DNA of 53,085 bases from Amphimedon queenslandica. Lineage: Eukaryota > Porifera > Demospongiae > Haplosclerida > Niphatidae. Position 1 is the stretch's first letter. Each line of letters starts with the position of its first letter. Below, piece by piece: positions 29,079 through 38,091 of the stretch. The notes below the pieces were generated by a model. The model worked only from the letters and a program-made list of their open reading frames with translations, made no database searches and had not been told where the DNA came from. The position numbers and the translations under genes were made by a program. The stretch is from assembly GCF_000090795.2 (NCBI RefSeq), contig NW_003546292.1, forward strand, positions 209,030-262,114. Direction: 5' to 3'.

Positions 29079-29299
29079 TTTTTTAATTCACCAATTATAT
29101 ATCTGCATAATTATTACCTTAAAGCCGTATATACACTCTATAAAGGTCAGGGTCTTGATTGCCCCGTCACAAATTAATATTAATACAGGCTATATGCAAG
29201 TGATATTCCCTTGAAATAGTCTTGCAAGCCAGACTAGTCATGGTCTGGCTTGCGAGATTACCCTAATACCCTTGAATCTCGCTTTAAACAAAATCTCAC

Positions 29300-29392
29300 T
29301 TGAAATTTCCAAACCAACTCTTCGAGAGTGATAGGATCAGTATCACTAGCTGTACCACATCTAGCTCCTGAATGTTTCCAGGGTTCTGTCAT
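29300..29392 (-). pseudogene. Orphan copy of the first exon of the MIF4G-kinase gene
   Basis: The minus strand reads MTEPWKHSGARCGTASDTDP and then EELVWKFQ, followed by GTGAG. The intact gene at 32902-32991 reads MTEPWRRLGARCVTTSDTDP..EELFRKFQ followed by GTGAG. The 31 codons are open and the donor is kept, but I find no following MIF4G exon toward lower coordinates. Similarity continues upstream of the ATG (TTTTCTGTGAA and a CCACGCCCA box), so the promoter-proximal DNA was copied too. It is either a duplication remnant or the start of a gene interrupted by the gap region. Confidence 0.7.
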
Positions 29393-29544
29393 TCTGTTTC
29401 ACAGAAAATTGGCCATCTTCCTAAAATTGCAGCAAATGGGCGTGGTGTTGACCATTTTAAAAATTATCTTATGACCAGACCATGAGCCCAATAGTCTTGA
29501 CCATGGCTAAAGACCATAATCATCTAGATTGTGCTCCACGATTT

Positions 29545-29610
29545 AGTAATATTTCATGTAATCATTGTCTATGTAAATTGCTTTGTGAAACTTGTATTAA
29601 AAATAAATAA
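29545..29610. repeat. Copy of CHMP3 3'-flanking sequence beside the second kinase
   Basis: The stretch with CATTGTCTATGTAAATTGCT, then TTGTGAA and AAAATAA, parallels 21861-21912 downstream of CHMP3 (CATTGTTTGTGTAAATTGTT, TTGTGAA, AAAATAA). In both places it lies just beyond the kinase stop codon. The match is short (~50 bp), so this is suggestive only. Confidence 0.5.
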
Positions 29611-29723
29611 TACTAATATTGATTCTTGAAAGTACCTGCATTCAGTGCATTGGATGTTATAGCAAACAATTAAGAATCTCAAAGTAAGGCATACAAATTA
29701 TCCAAGTAGATGTACCAATATGC

Positions 29724-32700
29724 TCAAATATGATCCAGTTGTTCAATGATTTGTTTCATTGTTGGTCGTTTCTCAGGATCTTTAGTACCACAAGATACAA
29801 CAAGAGAATGTAAGGAGCTTCCACTCCCTCCTGATGAACGAACTTGGTCTAATAAGACACGGAATATCTGATGCTCAGGAAAACGACAAGTTATCACTTC
29901 ACATAGCAATATCCCATAACTGAAAACGTCAGCTTTAGGTGATTGCTTAGACTCTTCAAAGTCCACCACAGTCTGGAGGCACTCAGGTGCACTGTAAACC
30001 ATGGCTCCTACTGCTTTTGTAGTAGCTGAACGTGCCATTTTTGCTAACCCAAAGTCAGATATCTTTGTCTTCCATTTCCCTGGGCCCTTTGATTCAAGGA
30101 GTACATTAGCACTGCTGACATCACGATGAATAATAGGATCAAGTAGACAGTGTAGGTAGCTTAAACCAACAGCTACATCACGCATTATAGAGAGAATCAC
30201 TGGTCTACAAGCAGGGTCAGGGGTCAGCTCTTTCTTCTCATAGGCACTCCGTAATGAGGTATCCATTACTTCAGTAATAATCATAGGATTCCCTGATGGA
30301 TCATCTAATACAGCTCCTATAAACTGGAGGAGATTAGGATGGTGTAACTGAGACAATGTGGCCATCTCACGATTGAGCATTTGAAAGTAATACTCGATAT
30401 TTTTCTGATTCATTATAGATTCATAAAACCGCTTCACTGCAACTTGCTGCCCATGAAATTTCCCAATTATAACTTCGCCCCAGCCTCCACTGCCTAGCTT
30501 GTGACGAGATAGCGTGACATCCTTATAGCTAATTTTCCAGTTATTCTCTAATGCTGTAACTTTATCTTCAAGTTTCCTAACTTGCTCACTCAGTCTGTAG
30601 ATTTCTGATAGCAATTTACTGACAAGCTCATCCTTTTCTTTGTGATCTTGCTGCAGATGCGTAACAGCATCCTTGAGCTCCTTGTTCTCAGTTAGGAGTT
30701 GTTCAGGTATTATTTTCAGTTCCTCGTTTAGCTTCTGTGCTTCAGTTTGCTTCTTTTCCTTTGGACTGGCTGGTTCAGTGCCTCTACCTAAAAGAAAAAC
30801 CATAATCATCTTTTTCATTATCACTTTAGAGAACTGACTATAATACACATATAAGACTCACTTCTTTTTTTCTTATGCTTGGCTGACTTAATCATCATCT
30901 CATTTTCTCGAGCAGCCTCGATTTCAGCTTCTTGATGAATCTCATCAATTGTTTTTGGTATTTGAGGTTGTCTCCTTGGTTTCCAATCATTCTATTAATC
31001 AAGAATGGTCCAAATAATTTGACAATTCATTTGACTTAATTAATTTATATTTTAAGCAAACATGATTTTACAAAAGCCTACTTTTCTCAAATCCTGGACA
31101 TCAAGTAGCATAAAACGTGTTCTTAACTCTATTTTTTTCTTTTCAATTATTTCATTGATTCTTTCAAAATACCTATCCATACGTTGCTAAAATAAATACT
31201 AAATAAAAAAATTACGACAAGTCACAACATACTTTAGCTTGAGGATGATCTAGTTTTTTGCCAGTGACTGTTATCAGTACACAGAAGCGTTCCAATGCTT
31301 CATTATCACACTCAGACCTTAATAATCTAACAATGCATTCATGCATTATACTCTCTGAGAGCATCTTAAGGAAAAAAGTTGTAGCACTATAGTAAAGTAA
31401 TCAATGTATACCTTTAATTTAAATAGCTCTCCAAGAAATCGATGATTAGCCAATGAATTTCTATGAGCCACATTTTCCAATTCTTTAAGCTCAGCCTCTT
31501 TATCTTCTTTCTCTCCCTAGAATAACAGTTATAGCTTGTGTAAACTACATATGATAAACTATTAGTCTATTCTATTGACTAATTCCAAAACTAAGAGACC
31601 ATATTATAATACACCTATGAGTATATTCAATAATCGAGGATAGTAGAGTTTTAAAAATATCTCCAAATGGCCACTGAAAAGGCTACACATTAAATGGTGG
31701 ACACTTACAGGTGCTGCTATTTCAATAGCTTTAAGCATTTCTTCCTTTGCCTTGTTGTCTCTCTTGTCTTTTTCAAACTCTCTCTGACATAATGATAGCA
31801 GTTCTCTTCTAAACGTTGTCTCCTTCATTACTTTTTTACATTCATCATCACCATCATCATCACGCATCACAATTTCAACCTTTATCTAATTAATATATAA
31901 CAACAATAAAAGTATGATCATTATAACACAATAGAGTATTAATTCATGGGAATTATAATAATTAGAACTACTAAATGAATGTACATGTAAAAAATTTCAG
32001 ACAAATTTAGCAAAGCATTGTTTGCATTATTATTATGATTACACTGAAGTTTAGGGTTTACCACAGGATTTTGGCATAGTGCTCATGCAGCTTCTTGTCA
32101 GTTGGCTGTAGGACCCTGTACTACATGTATAATAGTACAGGGTAGTAAACACAAGGGCAAAATCCTTCATTTTTGTGATACGTATACATCATTGTACATT
32201 TTCCTATGTTGTGTATCAACTTTGAGTAGATTCTGATCAATTTATGAATTTTTATGAATTTTAAAGCTGCTAAAAAATCGGGCAATAGCCTTTGTTCTTT
32301 GGCCAAATTTTGTAGGAAAAAATTCTCCACTTTTATAATTTGTTTTGATACATATGCATGTCCTTGTACTGTTGCTTCAAATGCCATGTACTGTACATCA
32401 TTTAGTGCATAAAGCATGCTAATGCTGTCTAGCTGACTTATGGGAACTGCTAGAGTTAGGAAATGTGAGTTTTATTTATAACTTTGTAGCTGCTGGAGAA
32501 GAAAAACAATATTAAGGGCTTCGCCAAACAAGCAATGAATTGACAAAAGATTATTCAATAAACTATTACACAAAAATGTAACTTGTACTTACAAATGAGA
32601 GGACACGGCACATTTGAGCATAAGCTTCACAAAACATAGGTCCCTTGAATACCTAAAATGAGAGATAAGAGTAGAGATTGAGGTGAATGAAAAGATGCAT

Positions 32701-32991
32701 CATGCCATACATTTAAAAAAATGATATCCACACATCCCTTTAGCCTCTCCTCGTTATCAATCTCAAGTTCTCTAGCCTGTTCTGCAAGTTTCTTAAAATT
32801 CTGGGGAGTCAGTTTATTTAAGATACCCTAACAAGAGAAACAACTTTGAATGTTCCTTTATATCTTCATCAAGACTTCATGTCTCACTTTCTCTATCTCA
32901 CTTGAAATTTTCTAAACAATTCTTCAGTGACAGGATCAGTATCACTAGTTGTAACACATCTAGCTCCTAGACGTCTCCAGGGTTCTGTCAT
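29724..32991 (-). CDS. Chimeric protein: eIF4G-type MIF4G domain fused to coiled coil and TKL-type kinase
   Basis: Exons 5'->3': 32902-32991, 32711-32827, 32593-32652, 31709-31879, 31412-31516, 31233-31364, 31082-31186, 30862-30991, 29724-30787; 657 codons plus stop. The frame stays open to another ATG at 33120 (700 residues). The first eight exons give a full MIF4G domain: ELFRKFQGILNKLTPQNF, NEERLKGCVDIIF, FCEAYAQMCRVLSF, CQREFEKDK, HRFLGELFKLKML, LERFCVLITVTGKKLD, RFMLLDVQDLRK, NDWKPRRQPQIPKTIDEIH. In eIF4G this domain binds eIF4A. The phase-1 intron then leads to one exon with a coiled coil and an intact kinase (GSGGWGEV, VAVK, HRDVSSAN, SDFG, SAPE). Chosen start: MTEPW, because the duplicate exon at 29300 keeps only this start in frame. 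No eIF4E- or PABP-binding region is seen. The MIF4G/kinase join needs transcript proof. Confidence 0.8.
32100..32400. repeat. Dispersed ~190 bp repeat copy in a MIF4G intron
   Basis: It has TAGTACAGGG and diverged unit sequence (GATTCTGATCAATTTATG, ACATATGCATGTCCTTGTAC). The short open frame across it is repeat-derived. Confidence 0.5.
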
Positions 32992-33118
32992 TTCACAGAA
33001 AACTGACAAAAGATATCTTCCAGTCAGATCAGAATCAGATCTGCATTCGCTCCTCCTACTGGAATAATTGGAGTGGGCGTGGTCTTGCTTGTTTATTTTG
33101 TATGGCTTTGCAGTGAAC
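32992..33118. promoter_or_regulatory. Very short divergent promoter between MIF4G-kinase and RA-domain genes
   Basis: About 127 bp separate the preferred MIF4G start and the RA-gene ATG. It contains a GC-box-like GAGTGGGCGTGG (33071-33082) next to ATTGG, an inverted CCAAT box (33067-33071). The same box is partly conserved upstream of the orphan exon at 29392. Confidence 0.55.
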
Positions 33119-36100
33119 ATGGAGACTCATTTAAGGCTCGCTGTGAATGTAAGTGGATTTATATCATATGGTGCATTTCACTGTATCAGCTATTACTAAT
33201 GATATCCTTTACTCCTTCTCCTCTCAACAGGGCCCCACAGTTCAGATAGATAAAGCTAGCAGTACAGTTAAACCAGCCGCACTTCCCTCCTCCACCTCTT
33301 CATCTAACGGCATGGCTGATCTGACCAGTCCAGTTATACAAGTTAATATAAGCTCCATTGTTAGTCCCAGCCAGAGAGAGGCCTCCGATCACGAGGAGAG
33401 CTTCAAGACGGTCCCAGTTACCATAAACACCACAGCATGTGAAGTGGTTAATATGCTAATGAGTGAGGCTCATGATCCCACCAAGATGGGAGAGTATTGT
33501 CTTCTTGAGGTGAGCCAGTAGCTTTATTATGTCTTGAGAACAGGAGATGCCGCAGTTCAGCTGCCCCAGACACATTTCCTATTTATCCATTGCAACAATA
33601 GACTTCATTAGCAGCTATATAAAATTGCATTGTGCTTCAATAAGTTCCTATTGTGTTAAGCCTTAGAGTATGTGAAGCTCTATGCCAAATAGTTTGAACA
33701 CCTGCAGTGTATATGCTAATGATACCATGTTTTGCATAACCTATGAATTGGTCGTGAAAATAGTTTTAAATGATATTCAAAATATTATGTGCTGTTTATA
33801 ATACTGTTTGTTGTTTGTTTGTGAATGTCGAGGGTAGTTTTGACTACTAAGATCTTTAACATAATGCACATTACACACAACAAAGACAGATATTTGCATG
33901 CACTGCATAGACTCTTGTCCTTAACAAAAATAATATCAAAAAGAAACTCAGATATAAAATACTGGATGTGTGTTACATCATTTAGTCCAATGCGACACTA
34001 AGCAACATACTGCTTACAACACTCTTGAATAGCCTTTGATGATGTGATCAAGCATGTTCAACTGGAATAGAAAGCCTTTCTTAGCCCTTGATCGTTACAT
34101 GTTGTCTAGTGTGTGTTGTTGCACTTTGACACATCCTCTTCCTGTCCCTCCACAGTCCATTCAGAATGAGAAAGGAAGCTACAGGAGAGTCATCCCCGAT
34201 AGAGAGAAGGTACTGCTTATAAAGCAGAAGTGGAGAAAGAAAGGTGAAGGGAGTTTCACGCTAATTTGCAAAGAAGATGCAGAATGCTATGGCAAAAGAA
34301 AGTGTAAGTGTGCAATGTATACCATATTATAGCTACTGGATGTACAGGATGTACCATGGACTGTTTTGTTGGTAGAGTAGCTTGTTGATTTGAGATTTAA
34401 TTTAAAATATTTTGGTCTGACTTAATCATGTGTCATATTCAATTTAATGCAGCAAACGCATTTATAACCTAGGGAAAAATTTAATTTTAATATTATAGAA
34501 TAACGTTTTTTCTTATCTCTGCCTTTCCCCGTCTCACTTCCTATAGTACACGTAGACAGCAGTTCATATTTCTTCACTCCCAGCCCAAAGAGCTTGAGAA
34601 GTCAACGAAGATACAGTCTCCCAGTCTCTTTGAAGGACGCTGTCCCTCTGCCTTCTTCCGAGCAGCTCCAGCATACAGAGGAGAAACAAGACGAACCTTC
34701 TTTTGGTACCTCGTCCGGACAAAAGTCGATGAATATGTCCAAGATCATGAGTCAGGTTGTTAAAGACTCAAGTCGTTTTCAGCAGAGAAGAGGAAGTCTC
34801 AGTAGTAGCGTCCAGCGCTCTACGTCTCTACGAACAACCCCAGTAAAATCTAACACCTCTCAGCCCTCCTCCCCTACTCTGCGTGATATCGTAAGCATAG
34901 AACCAATCATTTGTTCTCCTTCTTATTCCGCAGTTCGGGCCTTCCCAGAGTTTGTCCACAGCCCCACATCAACCTCAGAGACGGTGGATAAGAGCAGGAC
35001 TGCTGTCTCTCCTGTAAGGAATACACTGGAGACACTCACAGAGCAAGAGAAAGCTGATGAGTCAAGCAGTACAGTACAGGGTGTCTCTAAAAATGATGGT
35101 ATCTCTGAAAGTCTTGAGAGGAGTATGAGAAAGATGGAGGAAGGCCCGATACTTGTCCACACTGTCGTATTGAAGGAACAATATCCGGTCCATCCTAAGA
35201 AAGTTTTTGTTAATGATCCAGTGCCAAGTTCCTCTGGAGATAAACCGAATGGTATGCCTTCATCACTTGTAGGGACCAACTCTACACCATCTGATGCAGC
35301 CAGTCCTTCCCCTGCTTCACTCAATGTTGTTGGTATAGAGAACTCTGAGATGGACCTCATCGAGTCTCTAACGTCAATCCTAGACTCTAAACTCAATGCA
35401 GCAAGGAATCCTAATGACGATGCTAATCAAGCAACCATAGTTGGTGATTTGATATCACCTAAACGAAGGACCAGTTTAGTGGACGAGGCTTGCTCTAATA
35501 TAAAGAGGAAGCGCTCTATTCCTCATCCTTCCGAACAACCAAGGATACCAAATCGATCCATCACTCCTTCTAAATCCAGTAGCTCCCTCTCCTCCAGCAC
35601 TCTCCTCTCTCCCTCTCATCGAGAAGAGCTCCTGACAGCAGCTACGGATATGATCTTGGACACAAGGAGAAAGAAGTCACTAGCAAATGAGGACCACCAC
35701 TCCTTAAAAGAAAAGGAGCAAGAGGCAACTGCCAACTGTGACCAGGACCAGCCTCGCAAGATATTAAATTTTGAAGATTTTCAACTACTAACTGATGATT
35801 GTCAAGATCACAACAGCACCAAAGATACAAATAATGTATTGATCACAGGAGGAGGAGGTGGAGGAGGAGGAGGAGGATCTCTTGATGACAACATCATTAC
35901 TGGAGGAGGACTGGGAGAAGAGGGGTCACCAAGCCCTGTTGCAAAGCTGAGGAGACACAAATCGGAAAGATTTCGTCCAGGTCTCTTGTCTCTTTTTAAT
36001 AAGAAAATCAAAACTCCAGTGGAAAAGAGAAAGGAAGAGGTGGGAGGGGACAAAGGGAGCCGGCACAATGCCTCAAAGAGTCAGAAGTTTTCTCCGAAGG

Positions 36101-36147
36101 TTCCTTTTAAAAGGAGTCGATCGGATCATCATTTCAATAAACTTTAA
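33119..36147 (+). CDS. Ras-association (RA) domain protein with long disordered C-terminus
   Basis: Four exons: 33119-33148, 33231-33509, 34156-34303, 34547-36147; 685 codons plus stop, phases consistent. The RA-like domain spans exons 2-3: VPVTINTTACEVVNMLMSEA, then YCLLE, RRVIPDREKVLLIKQKW and GSFTLICKED, the usual ubiquitin-fold pattern that binds Ras-type GTPases. The last exon (533 codons) is Ser/Pro/Lys-rich and predicted disordered, with an uninterrupted Gly run (encoded near 35848-35877) and a basic end (KRSRSDHHFNKL). I cannot assign a vertebrate orthologue; RASSF-like or RA-containing GAP/GEF fragments are possibilities. A poly(A) signal lies 20 bp after the stop. It starts back-to-back with the MIF4G-kinase gene. 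Confidence 0.8.
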
Positions 36148-36166
36148 AAATAATTCTTATCTGTAC

Positions 36167-36172
36167 AATAAA
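36167..36172 (+). terminator. Poly(A) signal of the RA-domain gene
   Basis: AATAAA twenty bases after the stop codon at 36147. Confidence 0.7.
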
Positions 36173-36455
36173 AGACTTTAGTAACAGTACTGTTAGTAGA
36201 TATGATGGTATAATAATGCTGCAAAATAATGCTGCAATATATATTGGTGTCATTTGATGACTTTTACAATTATTATTGTGAATAATGATTGTACTAATAA
36301 TTATTGATGAGCTAGTGTCACTAGTACATGTACAAGCATGTAGTAAGAGTAGCCTTAAATTTTGGCTACACGTCATACTATAAGTGACAGGTATTGTACA
36401 TGGCACAATATTGAGAACACTAGAATTAGATTTGTTACTTCTTTGTGCACTACGT

Positions 36456-37481
36456 ATGGATATTATAGAGATTGATCCAGATAAAAGAGAGGAATTGAAA
36501 TGCTATTTATACAAGTACTGGCCAGACACACTAGAGGTATTGCATGATTATTATCAAGTAGCATTTTTACTCTTTATTGCAGATGGTACGTGGAATGAGT
36601 GGTGTGATTTTAAAAAAGGAGCATAATGTTAAGATATTCACTGATGGCTGTTGGCCTAATATGACAACAGTGGTATTAACATACAATGAAGGCAAGATGA
36701 AATGTAATTTTTAGTTAAACTCCTCCAGGCTCTTTTAAAGATCTTTCTTCTGTAGACATGTACTCATTTAGCATTAAAAATTTAGCAATGCAAGTGATAC
36801 TGAAATCGCCTTGCTTCGACTGTTTAGCAAATTCATCAACATGCAACAGAGGTAAAGTAATAATTGATAAAATTTCATCAAGTTAAAACTGCTTGTCTGC
36901 TCACAAGTAGAGATAGAATTAATGACAAACAAGCTGGGCATGGAAAAATTTAAAAGGCCACCTGACATGCTTTCCAAGTACATTTTTTCTCTGCAATCAA
37001 ATTGCTCTGGAGGATTTGTAAAGTACACCATCACTGTAGCTATACACAAATTTTTACTATGCTTTTTAGATCTCTTCCTCCTCAATACAAACTTGGCACT
37101 ATTTGTCATGAAGATATAGACTTAATTGTCTCATACTGGGAACCAGCAACATATGAAGATCTCAAGGAGCTCATGAAGCACTTTATCACTAGCTATCCTA
37201 ATGCTGCAGTGTATGATACAATGAGAGAACCAGCTCAACCAGTCTCCTGGGTAGTATCATCAGGAATGGGGATTCTCTATCACTTGTACACAATGGAGGA
37301 GTATCGAGGCAAAGGGTTCGGGATGGCAGTAGTGCAGGAGCTCACACAAAAACTACTGACTAAAGAAATCAGCCCAGTAACATACATAAGAGCTGACAAA
37401 ACAAAATCCCAAAATGTTTTCATAAAATGTGGATATGTGAAGATGAATATAAGTTCTGATGTTGTCTTTTCATACTGTTAG
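36456..37481 (+). CDS. Glycine N-acyltransferase-like (GLYAT/FR47-type GNAT) enzyme
   Basis: Predicted acyl-CoA:amino-acid N-acyltransferase. Exons 36456-36536, 36583-36691, 36729-36851, 36979-37481; 271 codons plus stop, near the ~295 of vertebrate GLYAT. The N-terminal part has the GLYAT pattern HNVKIFTDGCWPNMTTVVLT. The C-terminal GNAT fold has RFxxxFP-like HFITSYPNAAVYDT, EPAQPVSWVVSSGMGILYHL, the acyl-CoA loop EEYRGKGFGMAVVQEL (R/Q-x-x-G-x-G/A type), and NVFIKCGYVKM at the end. The intron after 36691 has a GC donor (GAAG|GCAAGA). The acceptor of the last exon is the least certain; the frame stays open back to 36979. No targeting peptide is obvious. Confidence 0.75.
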
Positions 37482-37623
37482 ATAGTAGATAGTTTAGACC
37501 ACGGTTGTGAGCCCACAATATAACTATTGTCAATCATCATTACCATTACATTTAATTGTTCTGTAATCACAAAAATATTTACAAAGTTCATTTCAAAAGG
37601 CTTCAGAGAGAGAGAGAGGAGAC

Positions 37624-37629
37624 AATAAA
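37624..37629 (+). terminator. Candidate poly(A) signal of the GLYAT-like gene
   Basis: AATAAA in the 211-bp convergent spacer between this gene and KDM3. Confidence 0.45.
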
Positions 37630-37692
37630 AGGAAGTAAGAAAAAGTCTACATAAATTTCATCTCGTCTTTAAGTCTTACATTTTGTAAAGAT

Positions 37693-38045
37693 TTAAGAAT
37701 TTTTCAACAGACCAACGATATCCTTCACAGAATGATATAATATATTTTTAATCTAGTGAAAGTAAATGAATAAAATGTGCTACATTGAAAGAGTGTTACC
37801 TGTAATTTATCCTCATGATTGCTATGGTAACTTGAGAGCTGACGAAACTCTTCCGTCAAGAGTACACACTGGTTGACATGCTGGAGAGAGGGAGGGAGAG
37901 AAAGAAGAGGTTGAGAAATAAGACAACAGAGAATAAAAAGGAGAGAAAGTTTAGGAATGCCCCACTTACTTCTGGAGATACAAAATCTTCAGCAATTTTG
38001 ATACAACTACAATGATTTTGAACCTAAAATATGGAAAACATAATG

Positions 38046-38091
<46 letters not shown>

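Larger units (their letters stand above)
27610..29299. other. Repeat-rich region without a recognised gene
   Basis: It contains a purine-rich stretch (27620-27676), fold-back elements (27860-28130, 28219-28455), two MITE-like elements and a near-perfect hairpin at 29221-29256 (stem CTTGCAAGCCAGAC / GTCTGGCTTGCGAG). A short minus-strand open stretch near 27690-27760 (ATDELFQRSLQMQ) could be an exon but has no supporting context. Confidence 0.6.

Noticed and set aside
29221-29256. Strong hairpin considered as a microRNA precursor or tRNA-like RNA
   Set aside because: The stem is only ~14 bp with a short loop, and inverted-repeat elements are frequent around it; no tRNA consensus boxes.
34923-35396. 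157-codon minus-strand open frame inside the RA-domain gene
   Set aside because: Antisense shadow of the Ser-rich last exon, with no domain and no splice context.
36922-37119. Separate small gene MTNKLGMEKF..
   Set aside because: Lies across the intron and last-exon start of the GLYAT-like gene in another frame.
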